Shown here: positions 55,179 through 64,000 of the stretch, piece by piece
Layout of the letters: each line of letters opens with the position of its first letter
Numbering within the stretch: the stretch's first letter is position 1
NCBI RefSeq assembly: GCF_001182785.1
Contig: NZ_CP012099.1
Location: forward strand, 990,501-1,054,500
Direction of reading: 5' to 3'
DNA: 64,000 bases
DNA from: Bacillus thuringiensis
GTDB lineage: Bacteria > Bacillota > Bacilli > Bacillales > Bacillaceae_G
Made by a program: the position numbers and the translations under genes
The notes under the pieces: generated by a model
What the model saw: the letters and a program-made list of their open reading frames with translations, nothing else
Database searches by the model: none
What the model was told of the DNA's origin: nothing

Positions 55179-55916
55179 ATGACGTTTGTTCTTAGTAAAA
55201 TGAGTGGCTTTAGCATAGAAGAAAAGGTACATGAATTTGAATCTAAAGGGTTTCTTGAAATCTCAAATGAAATCTTTTTACAAGAGGAAGAGAATCATAG
55301 TTTATTAACACAAGCACAGTTAGATTATTATAATTTGGAAGATGATGCGTACGGTGAATGCCGTGCTAGATCTTATTCAAGGTATATAAAGTATGTTGAT
55401 TCACCAGATTATATTTTAGATAATAGTAATGATTACTTCCAATCTAAAGAATATAACTATGATGATGGCGGGAAAGTTAGACAGTTCAATAGCATAAATG
55501 ATAGCTTTTTATGTAATCCTTTAATTCAAAATATCGTGCGTTTCGATACTGAGTTTGCATTTAAAACAAATATAATAGATAAAAGTAAAGATTTAATTAT
55601 AGGCTTACATCAAGTAAGATATAAAGCTACTAAAGAAAGACCATCTTTTAGTTCACCTATTTGGTTACATAAAGATGATGAACCAGTAGTATTTTTACAC
55701 CTTATGAATTTAAGTAATACAGCTATCGGCGGAGATAATTTAATAGCTAATTCTCCTCGGGAAATTAATCAGTTTATAAGTTTGAAGGAGCCTTTAGAAA
55801 CTTTAGTATTTGGACAAAAGGTCTTCCATGCCGTAACGCCACTTGGAACAGAATGTAGTACGGAGGCTTTTCGTGATATTTTATTAGTAACATTTTCTTA
55901 TAAGGAGACAAAATGA
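55179..55916 (+). CDS. ido: L-isoleucine 4-dioxygenase (Fe(II)/2-oxoglutarate)
   Basis: The start at 55179 follows GTGGAGG and gives 245 residues; the characterised B. thuringiensis enzyme begins a few residues later (KMSGFSIEEKVHEFESKGF). It belongs to the 2OG-Fe dioxygenase family PF10014. The metal site reads WLHKDDE (H-x-D) with the distal His in KVFHAVTP and Arg in AFRDILL for 2-oxoglutarate. It converts L-isoleucine to (2S,3R,4S)-4-hydroxyisoleucine. The start of the next gene overlaps the stop. Confidence 0.9.
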   Translation: MTFVLSKMSGFSIEEKVHEFESKGFLEISNEIFLQEEENHSLLTQAQLDYYNLEDDAYGECRARSYSRYIKYVDSPDYILDNSNDYFQSKEYNYDDGGKVRQFNSINDSFLCNPLIQNIVRFDTEFAFKTNIIDKSKDLIIGLHQVRYKATKERPSFSSPIWLHKDDEPVVFLHLMNLSNTAIGGDNLIANSPREINQFISLKEPLETLVFGQKVFHAVTPLGTECSTEAFRDILLVTFSYKETK

Positions 55917-56659
55917 GAGAGAATAAAATAATTATGATTTCTGGAGCCAATAGCGGTATAGGTCATGCTTGTATAAAATACTTTTTAGAAAAATCATTTC
56001 ATGTAATAGCTCTTGATATTAATAATAATAACTTAATAGATTATATGAAAACAGATATGCCTTTGAAAGTAGTGCAAATTGATTTAAGTAATAGCGAAGC
56101 GATTCATAATCTTTTTACTCAATTAGATTTAGAAAAGCTTTCTCCTGATATATTAATAAATGCAGCTGGTATTCGAGAGATAACACCTGTTTTACATTTA
56201 TCCGATGATATGTTTAAAAAAGTAATTGATGTAAATTTAGTAGCACCATTTATCCTTTCTAGGGAAGTAGCTAAGCGATGGTGTGAATCGAAAATAAAAG
56301 GTTGTATTGTGAATATAGCATCGGTTTCTGGATTAATGGCTGAACCAGAGCGAGCTGCTTATGTGGCATCAAAGCATGCCTTAATCGGATTGACTAAACA
56401 GATGGCTATGGAATTTGGGAAGCAAAATATAAGAGTAAATAGCATTTCTCCCGGTGTTATTAGAACTGAACTTACAGAAGAATACTTTAGTAATAAAGCA
56501 TTGATGTCTATGATAAAAAGTAATCAATCTTTAGATACTTGGGGGTTGCCGCAGGATATTGTTTCATGTATTGAGTACTTGATTTCTGATCAGGCCCGCT
56601 TTATTACTGGTTCTAATTTTGTAATTGATGGTGGTTGGACTGCTGGGAAAAACTTGTAG
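55913..56659 (+). CDS. hildh: Short-chain dehydrogenase, 4-hydroxyisoleucine dehydrogenase
   Basis: This 248-residue SDR has the cofactor motif SGANSGIGHACIKYF, NAAG, the catalytic Ser (NIASVSG) and YVASK (Tyr-x-x-x-Lys), and the C-terminal FVIDGGW typical of classical SDRs. In B. thuringiensis the gene next to ido codes a NAD-dependent dehydrogenase that oxidises 4-hydroxyisoleucine to 2-amino-3-methyl-4-ketopentanoate. Four-base overlap with ido supports the same job here. The physiological purpose of the product is not settled. Confidence 0.87.
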   Translation: MRENKIIMISGANSGIGHACIKYFLEKSFHVIALDINNNNLIDYMKTDMPLKVVQIDLSNSEAIHNLFTQLDLEKLSPDILINAAGIREITPVLHLSDDMFKKVIDVNLVAPFILSREVAKRWCESKIKGCIVNIASVSGLMAEPERAAYVASKHALIGLTKQMAMEFGKQNIRVNSISPGVIRTELTEEYFSNKALMSMIKSNQSLDTWGLPQDIVSCIEYLISDQARFITGSNFVIDGGWTAGKNL

Positions 56660-56671
56660 TTGAGTGTTTTT

Positions 56672-56715
56672 GAGGAAAAGCACCTGTCCTTTTTTAGGCT
56701 GGTGTTTTTCTCACT
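56672..56715 (+). terminator. Terminator or attenuator between dehydrogenase and exporter
   Basis: GAGGAAAAGCACC pairs with GGTGTTTTTCTC with one bulge. It could reduce expression of the downstream exporter. Confidence 0.5.
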
Positions 56716-56748
56716 ATAAACAGATTTTTTTATTGGAGGGGGATTAAT

Positions 56749-57690
56749 TTGCTTCAAAAAAGTTTTAAGCAAGAGAAAACGGTACCGGCCTTAAAGATGA
56801 TAGCATCAATGGTTATCTTTGGATCAGTTGGATTTTTTTCTGTTCAAACAAACTTACCTTCGTTTGAATTAGTGTTTGTAAGGTGTATTTTTGCGACAAT
56901 ATTTTTAAGTGTATGCTGGTTGCTTACAGGGCAATATAAACAAGATAAATGGGAACGAAAAGAAGTTATTCAAGTTTTAATATGTGGGTTTTTCTTAGTA
57001 TTTAATTGGGTTTTCTTATTTAAAGCCTTTGAAAATATGTCAGTTACAATTGCTATCTCAGTTTATCATCTTGCACCAGTAATTGTACTGTTAATTGGAA
57101 GTATCGTCTTTAAAGAAAAATTAACATTAATATCTATCATTTCAATAGTTGTGTGTTTTGTGGGAGCTTTATTAATTGCTGGTATCGATGGAAGCTTCTC
57201 TTTCGGTTCATTAATGTCTTCAGGTATGATATGGGGATTTCTTGCAGCTCTCTTTTATGCATTTACAACTTTATTTGGTAAAGGGATTAACAAAATGAGT
57301 GCGTATGCAATGACATTTTTACAAACATTCTTGGGGATATTTCTTTTAATACCATTTATAGATTTAGATGCTTTTAGTGGCCTCACTCAAAGTAATTGGA
57401 CATATATTATAGCTACTGGTTTTATTCACACAGGGATAGTGTATTATCTGTTTTTTGATAGTTTACGCCATTTGTCTACAAAAACAATCTCAATATTAGT
57501 TTTTTTAGATCCGGCAGTGGCAATATTATTAGATACTGTACTTACTGGATTCCGTCCAACTTTAATGCAAATAACAGGAATTCTATTTATTTTTATTGGC
57601 ATGACTTTAACATTAAAAAAATCTAAAGATAAAAAACTGAGCCAAAAAGAAAAGCGAATTGAAAGCGATGCTAGTATATCTCAACAATAA
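56749..57690 (+). CDS. EamA/RhtA-type exporter
   Basis: This 313-residue protein starts at TTG after GGAGGGGG. It has ten hydrophobic segments in two EamA halves (FGSVGFFSVQTNLPSFELV, then FYAFTTLFGKGINKMSA). Such proteins export amino acids and related metabolites. As the third gene after ido and hildh, it probably exports the hydroxy- or keto-amino acid. A basic tail follows the last helix. Confidence 0.85.
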   Translation: MLQKSFKQEKTVPALKMIASMVIFGSVGFFSVQTNLPSFELVFVRCIFATIFLSVCWLLTGQYKQDKWERKEVIQVLICGFFLVFNWVFLFKAFENMSVTIAISVYHLAPVIVLLIGSIVFKEKLTLISIISIVVCFVGALLIAGIDGSFSFGSLMSSGMIWGFLAALFYAFTTLFGKGINKMSAYAMTFLQTFLGIFLLIPFIDLDAFSGLTQSNWTYIIATGFIHTGIVYYLFFDSLRHLSTKTISILVFLDPAVAILLDTVLTGFRPTLMQITGILFIFIGMTLTLKKSKDKKLSQKEKRIESDASISQQ

Positions 57691-57713
57691 TGAAATATAT
57701 TGTGTATAAAACG

Positions 57714-57746
57714 ATAAACCTTGCATGAATCATGCAGGGTTTATTT
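57714..57746 (+). terminator. Terminator of the ido operon
   Basis: ATAAACC and GGTTTAT enclose GCATGA / TCATGC arms, followed by TTTGGT. Confidence 0.65.
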
Positions 57747-57896
57747 GGTCTAATATAATTCATATTTATAATATATGTTTTTTAACATGCTTTTGATTCA
57801 CTTATATTTATTTGAGTATAAATTTACAAAAATGTATATAAAACCTTATTTTTTGATAATATATAAGTAATAAATTCATAGAATTGGAGTGATGAG

Positions 57897-58373
57897 ATGC
57901 AGCCGTTAGAAAGGGAGATTCATTCTAATATGCTGAAAGTGTGGAGGATTCACGCTTTAATTGGGGCGGCAGTTATACTAACAGTCGTAATTGCGTATTT
58001 CTTTTTTATGATTAACTTTAACTGGTGGGGCTGGTTGTTTGGACTATTAGTAACAGGAGCCATTATATTTATTCCACTTGATTATTTTGTATTTCCAAAT
58101 TTACGTCAGCGCTATTATAGTTACAGATTAAATGAAGAAGAGATTGAGATTCAAAAGGGAATGTTCGTTGTAAAACGCGTACTTATTCCGATAATCCGTG
58201 TGCAGCACGTAACGATTGAGCAAGGGCCGATTATGAGAAAGTATAATTTAGCAGAATTACACATTTCAACAGCCGCAACTTCTCATAGTATCCCAGGTTT
58301 AACGAAAGAAGAAGCAGAACAGCTGAAAAGACAAATTGGAGAACTTGCGAAAGTGAGTGATGAGGATGTATAA
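57897..58373 (+). CDS. YdbS-like PH domain membrane protein, pair 2
   Basis: This 158-residue protein is a close paralogue of the gene at 43911: the same two membrane helices and bPH2 domain (LRQRYYSYRLNEEEIEIQKG, RVQHVTIEQGPIMRKYNLAE). GGAGTGATGAG precedes the ATG. The last residues of its frame overlap the start of the YdbT-like gene, as in pair 1. Confidence 0.85.
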   Translation: MQPLEREIHSNMLKVWRIHALIGAAVILTVVIAYFFFMINFNWWGWLFGLLVTGAIIFIPLDYFVFPNLRQRYYSYRLNEEEIEIQKGMFVVKRVLIPIIRVQHVTIEQGPIMRKYNLAELHISTAATSHSIPGLTKEEAEQLKRQIGELAKVSDEDV

Positions 58374-59781
58374 GAGGCAACATCCGATCACGATATTGTT
58401 AGGTATTAGGGTTGCGAGTTTGTTGCCACTTATTATTCTTGTTTTATTTAAACCTGATGAACAAGTGGAACCTTGGTATTTATTTTATCTTTTCCTTCTG
58501 GTTGTTTTATTCATCATGGCTATTTTTTCAGCAATTAAATGGTATTTTAAAGTGTACTGGATTGAGAATAATATTTTACATATAAAGCACGGTGTTTTTG
58601 TAAAGAAGGAAAGCTATTTAAATAAAGAGCGTGTACAAAATATTAGTACATCTTCTAACGCCATTTATCAAATGCTCGGACTTATGAAGCTAAATATAGA
58701 AGTAGCAGGCGGCAGTAGTGAGCCAGAAGTGATGTTGGCTGGTATTAAAGAAGACGAGGCAAAACATTTAATCTCTTTATTACATAAGAAAGAAACTACT
58801 GTAAAAGAAGAAATAGAAGAGGAAGAAAGCAAGACGGTTTATCAGTTAACAACGAAAGAGGTTTTAGCCGCAGCGATTACATCTGGTCGGTTCGGACTAG
58901 TGTTCTCTGGACTAGTACTTCTTTACACAAAGTTTGATTTTGTTCTTCCTGAAGGATTCACAAGTAAAGTAGAAGCGTATGTGATGGGAAACGGTGTTTA
59001 TAAACTAATTGTAATTGCATTAATTTTAATGGTAATTTCATGGATTATTTCCACGGCTGGATATGTGTTGAAATATGCAAACTTTAAAATTGAGCGAAAA
59101 GGGGAAGAGATTCGTATCGTTCAAGGATTATTTGAAAAGAAAGAGTTTGTCTTAAAATTGCACCGCATTCAAGCGATTACTGTAAAAGAAGGTATGCTTC
59201 GCCAGCCGTTTGGTTATTGTGCTGTTGAAGTGGAAGCAATTCAAAGTATTGGAGCAGCAAGTAACGAAGTAATGTTGCATCCATTTATGAAGAAAAAAGA
59301 TGTACAGCACCTGCTCACATATTTAGAGTTACCTTATGAAATCGAAGCGGAGATCGTTCACTTACCAAAAACAGCGTTGCATCGTTATTTCATTATGGGC
59401 TGGTCAATAAGTATCATACTCACAGTTCTAATTGCCAGCGTGAGTATATATTTTAAACAATATATTGCGTTGTTTGTTATTTTACCGTTATTTATCGTGT
59501 TTTCGTTACTTGCGTATGCTAGATATAAAAGTGGCGGTTATGAATTAAGAGAAAATCAACTAACGGTTGTATATCGTAATTTTTCGAAATATACAGGAAT
59601 AATGCGAAGAAGACATGTTCAAGTAGTAGGTTATGATCAATCGTATTTTCAAAGAAAAGATGAATTATGTACAACTCTTGTAGCGGTAGCCGGGCGCGGT
59701 TATGAAGTAAAGCATATGAGAAAAAAAGATTCACTTCGTATATATAATTGGTACAAAGAAAAAGGAAACACCGATGTGTAG
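58366..59781 (+). CDS. YdbT-like multi-PH-domain membrane protein, pair 2
   Basis: The start is ATG at 58366 (MYKRQHPITIL); about 471 residues. It has three bPH2 units and intervening membrane helices as in pair 1 (VYWIENNILHIKHGVFVKKE, LTVVYRNFSKYTGIMRRRHV). It is less conserved between the pairs than YdbS. The terminator overlaps the stop codon. Confidence 0.85.
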   Translation: MYKRQHPITILLGIRVASLLPLIILVLFKPDEQVEPWYLFYLFLLVVLFIMAIFSAIKWYFKVYWIENNILHIKHGVFVKKESYLNKERVQNISTSSNAIYQMLGLMKLNIEVAGGSSEPEVMLAGIKEDEAKHLISLLHKKETTVKEEIEEEESKTVYQLTTKEVLAAAITSGRFGLVFSGLVLLYTKFDFVLPEGFTSKVEAYVMGNGVYKLIVIALILMVISWIISTAGYVLKYANFKIERKGEEIRIVQGLFEKKEFVLKLHRIQAITVKEGMLRQPFGYCAVEVEAIQSIGAASNEVMLHPFMKKKDVQHLLTYLELPYEIEAEIVHLPKTALHRYFIMGWSISIILTVLIASVSIYFKQYIALFVILPLFIVFSLLAYARYKSGGYELRENQLTVVYRNFSKYTGIMRRRHVQVVGYDQSYFQRKDELCTTLVAVAGRGYEVKHMRKKDSLRIYNWYKEKGNTDV

Positions 59782-59797
59782 TGGTGTTTCCTTTTTG
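59761..59797 (+). terminator. Terminator of ydbST pair 2
   Basis: AAAGGAAACACC and GGTGTTTCCTTT form a perfect stem followed by TTG; the stop codon of the gene lies in the loop. Confidence 0.8.
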
Positions 59798-59823
59798 TTA
59801 TTAAATGGATATCTTTAGTCGAA

Positions 59824-60119
59824 TCGTTGATATATTTCAAGATGTGATAGATATATTCGAAAAATCGTTGATATATTTCAAGATGTGATAGATATATTCG
59901 AAAAATCGTTAATATATTTCAAGATGTGATAGATATATTCGAAAAATCGTTGATATATTTCAAGATGTGATAGATATATTCGAAAAATCGTTGATATATT
60001 TCAAGATGTGATAGATATATTCGAAAAATCGTTGATATATTTCAAGATGTGATAGATATATTTGAAAAATCGTTGATATATTCAAAGATGTGATAGATAT
60101 ATTCGAAAAATCGTTAATA
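59824..60119. repeat. Tandem array, seven 41-bp units
   Basis: Seven consecutive 41-base units begin TCGTTGATATATTTC and continue through AAGATGTGATAGATATATTC to GAAAAA, with four or so point differences among all copies; an eighth unit is cut after 11 bases. Each unit holds two GATATATT boxes about 21 bases apart. No spacers and no coding frame are present. It lies between convergent genes. Confidence 0.95.
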
Positions 60120-60156
60120 TAATTTCACGTACTGATAGTGTTGTATTACTTTTTAA

Positions 60157-60654
60157 TTAAACTAACACATCAAAAGTAGTCACGAACGAAGGACGAGAGA
60201 AAATACTCTTTTGCTGTTCAGCATGTGGATGCGCCTGTGCTTGTCCTTCTGCTTGTGCAGGGCGTTTTTTATGAGCGTTTTCGAATGAACGTGATTCTGT
60301 CCAGTCTTTAAAGTTTTGCTCTGTTTCCCACATTGTTAAGATGACATATGTATCGTTACTTAATGGGCGTAGAACACGGATCGCTTGGAATCCTGGTTCG
60401 TTTTCAATAAGACCTGCGCGGTTTTTAAAGCGGTTTTCAAATACTGGGCGACCTTCGTCTGTGACAGAAATGTTGTTACAGACGATATAGCCAGGTTGTC
60501 CTTTAAATTCACCGACAGCATCTAGTACGTCATACTGAAGTGAGCCTTCTACAGATTCTTCTGTATTTTCTTTATAAAACATATTTTTCTCATCATTTTT
60601 TGCAGTGAAATGTGATTGTTCTAGAGGTGTTTCGTATGAAATAATAGCCTTCAT
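60157..60654 (-). CDS. hmoB: Heme-degrading monooxygenase HmoB
   Basis: This 165-residue protein has a variable N-terminal half and a C-terminal ABM domain (about 65-160): YIVCNNISVTDEGRPVFENR, PGFQAIRVLRPL, YVILTMWETEQNFKDWTES and a His-rich end (AHPHAEQQ). This matches HmoB (YhgC), which breaks down heme to release iron. B. subtilis hmoB also lies next to pbpF and hemE. AAGGGGGC precedes the ATG. Confidence 0.88.
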   Translation of the reverse strand: MKAIISYETPLEQSHFTAKNDEKNMFYKENTEESVEGSLQYDVLDAVGEFKGQPGYIVCNNISVTDEGRPVFENRFKNRAGLIENEPGFQAIRVLRPLSNDTYVILTMWETEQNFKDWTESRSFENAHKKRPAQAEGQAQAHPHAEQQKSIFSRPSFVTTFDVLV

Positions 60655-60781
60655 TTTAATGCCCCCTTAATAGTTTGTTTCTATTATATCAACTCTCTTA
60701 AAAAACTTCGAAGATTATATACATAAAGATACTTCTTTTTCAAATAATAAATGTACCATCATTTGGAAAGAAGGACGATGT

Positions 60782-62899
60782 ATGAAGAAAGTAAAGTGGA
60801 CTTTATTAGGCGGCGTCGCAACGTTTGTAGTAGCAATTGTACTCTATAAACTTATCGTGTTAGCTGGTGGCTATATGATGGATGAAAAGCAGCTCGTTTT
60901 CCACTCTTCATCACGTATTGTTGACCAGAAAGGAAAAGAAATTACGAAATTATACGTAGAAAACAGGGAACTCGTACCAGTCGAGCAAATTCCGAAGTAT
61001 GTGCAGCAAGCGTTTGTTGCGGTGGAAGATTCTCGTTTTTATGAACATCAAGGAATTGATTATCCGTCTATATTCCGTGCTCTTTATAAAGATACGTTAG
61101 CTGGAGAAAAGATAGAGGGCGGTAGTACCATTACGCAGCAACTCGCTAAAAATGTCTTTTTAACTCGTGAAAAAACATTTACGCGCAAATTGAAGGAAGT
61201 CGCAATTTCTCTTCAATTAGAGCAAAAATATACGAAGCAACAAATTCTTGAAATGTATATGAATCATATTTATTTTGGTCATGGGGCTTACGGTATTCAA
61301 GCGGCAGCAAAGTTGTATTTTAATAAAAATGTTGAGGATTTAACAGTAGAGGAAGGGGCAATGCTTGCAGGTCTTCCGAAGTCACCAAACGGATATTCAC
61401 CGTACTACTCTGCAGAGAAGAGTAAGGAACGCCGCGATCTCGTGTTGTCACTTATGCATAAACAAGGCTATTTGACTGCAGAAGAAAGTGTTCGTTATCA
61501 AGGGAAGACAATTGCTCTATATAAAAACTTAGATGAGAATGAGCTTGCATATATGCCGTATATTGATATGGTCATAGATGAAGCAGCGCGTTTATACGGG
61601 TTATCTCATCAAGAGGTACTCCGAGGGGGATATACGTTTGTCGTACCAATGGATGAAAAAATTCAAAAGGTAGCGTATAACCAGTTTCAAGATGCAAGGA
61701 ATTTCCCTGGGAAAGAAGAGGGGGCGCAAGGTGCATTTTTATTAATGGATAATCGTACGGGAGGGATTAAAGCGGCGATTGGGGGAAGAAAGTACGTCCC
61801 GAGAGGATTTAATCGTGTTTTTGCCAAAAGGCAGCCTGGATCTGTTTTAAAACCACTTATCGTTTATGCACCAGCACTAGAAACGAGAAAGTATAATCCG
61901 TATTCTTTATTAACAAATGAAAGAAATTCTTTTGAAGGGTATGAACCTCGAAATTATAATCATGAGTATTCAAAAGAAATGACGATGTATGATGCGATTT
62001 TAGAGTCGGCAAACGTACCGGCAGTTTCTCTATTAAATGAGTTAGGGGTAGAAGAAGGAAAGCAATATTTAGAAAAAGGAAATGTCCATATTGCAGATGC
62101 TGGTTTAAGTACAGCGCTTGGGGGATTAAAAAATGGCGTTTCAACATTTGATCTTGTAAAAATGTATCGTTCATTTTTAGCAAATGGAAATATTATTGAG
62201 CCGCACGTTATTGATAAAGTATTAAATAGACACGGTGCAATCATTGGGGAATCGCCAAAAGTAGAGACGAAAATCTTCTCGAAGCAGACAGCATGGTATA
62301 TGACGAAAATGTTAGAAGGAGTTGTGAAGGAAGGAACAGCGAGAGTTGGTGTATATAACGGTGCGTTAGCTGGGAAAACAGGTACAACTTCATTGCCAAA
62401 TGACGATAAGGGAGCAAGAGATATGTGGTTCGTCGGCTATACACCGAACTTAGTAGGCGCTGTTTGGATTGGTTATGACCGTACGGATAAGGAGCATCAA
62501 TTGCAAGGAGAAAGTGCATCTGCGACAAAATTATTTAAGAAAATTTTAACGAAGGCTAATGTAGAGCATAAAGAGAAGTTTATGAAACCTGAAGGTGTGG
62601 AAACAATCGGTTCTCCAATTCGGCTACGAAGAATTGAAGATGTAAAAATGAAACTATCATTTAGTCCTTTCGGTTTATTTAAAACAAAATTAAGCTGGAC
62701 GCCACTTCCAGATAACAGAATTATGTACCGAATCTATAGAGTGGAGAACGGAATTCATACGCATGTTAGCACTGTAAACGGTGCTGGAGAATATGAGGAA
62801 AAGTTCGTTAACATATTTTCAAAACCGAGCTTTTACGTTGTACCATATAATACACAAACGAATCGCGAAGGAGAAAAGTCAAAAGTAGCTAAACCATAG
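60782..62899 (+). CDS. pbpF: Class A penicillin-binding protein PbpF (PBP2c)
   Basis: This 705-residue protein has an N-terminal membrane anchor (about 8-28), a GT51 glycosyltransferase domain (VEDSRFYEHQGIDYPS, GGSTITQQLAKN, KEVAISLQLEQKYTK) and a transpeptidase domain with SVLK (SxxK), SAN (SxN) and KTGTT. It polymerises and crosslinks peptidoglycan outside the membrane. PbpF is produced in vegetative and sporulating cells in B. subtilis. The gene sits beside hmoB and hemE as there. Confidence 0.92.
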   Translation: MKKVKWTLLGGVATFVVAIVLYKLIVLAGGYMMDEKQLVFHSSSRIVDQKGKEITKLYVENRELVPVEQIPKYVQQAFVAVEDSRFYEHQGIDYPSIFRALYKDTLAGEKIEGGSTITQQLAKNVFLTREKTFTRKLKEVAISLQLEQKYTKQQILEMYMNHIYFGHGAYGIQAAAKLYFNKNVEDLTVEEGAMLAGLPKSPNGYSPYYSAEKSKERRDLVLSLMHKQGYLTAEESVRYQGKTIALYKNLDENELAYMPYIDMVIDEAARLYGLSHQEVLRGGYTFVVPMDEKIQKVAYNQFQDARNFPGKEEGAQGAFLLMDNRTGGIKAAIGGRKYVPRGFNRVFAKRQPGSVLKPLIVYAPALETRKYNPYSLLTNERNSFEGYEPRNYNHEYSKEMTMYDAILESANVPAVSLLNELGVEEGKQYLEKGNVHIADAGLSTALGGLKNGVSTFDLVKMYRSFLANGNIIEPHVIDKVLNRHGAIIGESPKVETKIFSKQTAWYMTKMLEGVVKEGTARVGVYNGALAGKTGTTSLPNDDKGARDMWFVGYTPNLVGAVWIGYDRTDKEHQLQGESASATKLFKKILTKANVEHKEKFMKPEGVETIGSPIRLRRIEDVKMKLSFSPFGLFKTKLSWTPLPDNRIMYRIYRVENGIHTHVSTVNGAGEYEEKFVNIFSKPSFYVVPYNTQTNREGEKSKVAKP

Positions 62900-63076
62900 T
62901 TTTTCTCTGTGTTATAATAAGAATGTTGTGAAAATAGTAAGCGTTTTTACGAATGTTTGTGTCAATTTAATGAACAACGTACATAATATTATGCATTTTG
63001 TTTTTACAAGCTGTATAGTAAAAAAAGATAAATATCGAACGTATTCGAAGCATTGGTAAGGAAGGGAGCAAGGGTC

Positions 63077-64000
63077 TTGGTAAGAACTATAAATGAGACA
63101 TTTTTAAAAGCATGTAGGGGGGAACGTACCGATTATGTACCAGCATGGTATATGCGTCAAGCAGGTCGTTCACAGCCGGAATATAGAAAGATTAAAGAAA
63201 AGTATTCTTTATTTGAAATTACACACAATCCAGAGTTATGTGCTTACGTTACAAAATTGCCGGTTGATCAATATAACGTAGATGCAGCAATTCTTTATAA
63301 AGATATTATGTCACCACTACCTGCAATTGGTGTGGATGTAGAAATTAAATCAGGTATTGGCCCAGTTATTGATAATCCAATCCGTTCTTTACAAGACGTA
63401 GAAAAACTAGGGGAAATCAATCCAGAAGATGACGTACCGTACATACTAGATACAATTCGTTTATTAACGACAGAAATGTTAGACGTACCGTTAATCGGTT
63501 TTTCAGGAGCTCCATTTACATTAGCGAGCTATATGATTGAAGGCGGTCCATCTCGTAACTACCATAATACGAAAGCGTTCATGTATGCAGAGCCAAAAGC
63601 TTGGTTCGCTTTAATGGATAAACTAGCAGATATGGTTATTACATATTTAAAGGCGCAAATTAATGCAGGAGCAAAAGCAGTTCAAATTTTCGATTCTTGG
63701 GTTGGAACAGTAAATGTAGCAGATTATCGCGTATTTATTAAACCAGCAATGGAGCGTATTTTTGCAGAAGTTCGTAAGATGGGTGTACCGATGATTATGC
63801 ACGGCGTAGGAGCTGCACACTTAGTGAATGAGTGGCACGACTTACCGCTTGATGTAGTCGGCTTAGACTGGCGCTTACCGATTGAGGAAGCACGTGCACG
63901 TGGCGTTCATAAGGCGGTCCAAGGTAATATGGACCCTTCATTCTTACTTGCGCCATGGTCTGTTATTGAAGAACATGTAAAAGGTATTTTAGATCAAGGG
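63077..64000 (+). CDS. hemE: Uroporphyrinogen decarboxylase (5' part, runs off the window)
   Basis: TTG at 63077 opens a frame ([16 protein letters not shown]) that stays open to the end of the window, 308 codons of about 348. The family motifs [15 protein letters not shown] (substrate-binding Arg), the [14 protein letters not shown] block and VQIFDSWVG are present. It makes coproporphyrinogen III in heme synthesis; hemH and hemY would follow, as in B. subtilis. Confidence 0.93.
   Translation, partial: MVRTINETFLKACRGERTDYVPAWYMRQAGRSQPEYRKIKEKYSLFEITHNPELCAYVTKLPVDQYNVDAAILYKDIMSPLPAIGVDVEIKSGIGPVIDNPIRSLQDVEKLGEINPEDDVPYILDTIRLLTTEMLDVPLIGFSGAPFTLASYMIEGGPSRNYHNTKAFMYAEPKAWFALMDKLADMVITYLKAQINAGAKAVQIFDSWVGTVNVADYRVFIKPAMERIFAEVRKMGVPMIMHGVGAAHLVNEWHDLPLDVVGLDWRLPIEEARARGVHKAVQGNMDPSFLLAPWSVIEEHVKGILDQG

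Noticed and set aside
59824..60119. Repeat array considered as CRISPR
   Set aside because: Units abut with no variable spacers, and no cas genes are in the window.

Overview
The window is chromosomal DNA of a low-GC Firmicute, almost certainly a member of the Bacillus cereus group (B. cereus / B. thuringiensis type). Protein sequences and gene order match that group and show partial synteny with the B. subtilis yhaL-yhaO / prsA-yhaI-hpr-yhaH-hit-ecsABC / hmoB-pbpF-hemE region. Three copies of the TTTAT-flanked bcr1 repeat, typical of this group, are present, as is an isoleucine dioxygenase operon known from B. thuringiensis.

Layout. 1-6.2 kb: accessory genes (small membrane proteins, MFS exporter with GntR regulator, enoyl reductase-like MDR protein, choloylglycine-hydrolase-family amidase, small DUF proteins). 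6.4-11.5 kb: yhaO-yhaN-yhaM (SbcCD-like nuclease pair plus 3'-5' exoribonuclease). 11.6-21.6 kb: Tn3 transposase scrap, DUF1904 protein, LysE exporter, two tandem ring-cleaving dioxygenases behind an MhqR-like box, a Rap-Phr quorum-sensing pair, an alpha/beta hydrolase behind two perfect dyads, YhaL, a DUF2935 protein and a bicupin oxalate decarboxylase. 21.6-27.1 kb: XRE regulator and the complete glycerol regulon glpP, glpFK, glpD, with two GlpP-type leader terminators sharing a 13-base motif and a perfect cre over the glpFK -35 box.

27.2-35.0 kb is a rearranged accessory stretch: a PadR/HAAS-VanZ pair, a duplicated scrap of the glpD 3' end, a small basic membrane protein with an opposing terminated transcript, an ECF sigma / PadR / HAAS-SEDS operon behind an ECF-type promoter, and an IS3-family element sitting exactly in the loop of the bidirectional terminator between that operon and helD. 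35-43 kb is conserved core: prsA, yhaI, hpr, yhaH, hit, ecsABC, with an unexplained repeat-containing segment between hit and ecsA that looks like a structured RNA locus.

43-60 kb: TetR regulator, two paralogous ydbS-ydbT pairs, a DUF975 protein, a CPCC-family gene cut by bcr1, a second TetR regulator, then a 2195-residue LPXTG adhesin with 17 CnaB repeats. The adhesin promoter carries a palindrome within its spacer, followed by a cyclic-di-GMP-I riboswitch and terminator. Next come the isoleucine dioxygenase / hydroxyisoleucine dehydrogenase / EamA exporter operon and an exact 7 x 41 bp tandem array. 60-64 kb: hmoB, pbpF and the 5' part of hemE, which runs off the window.
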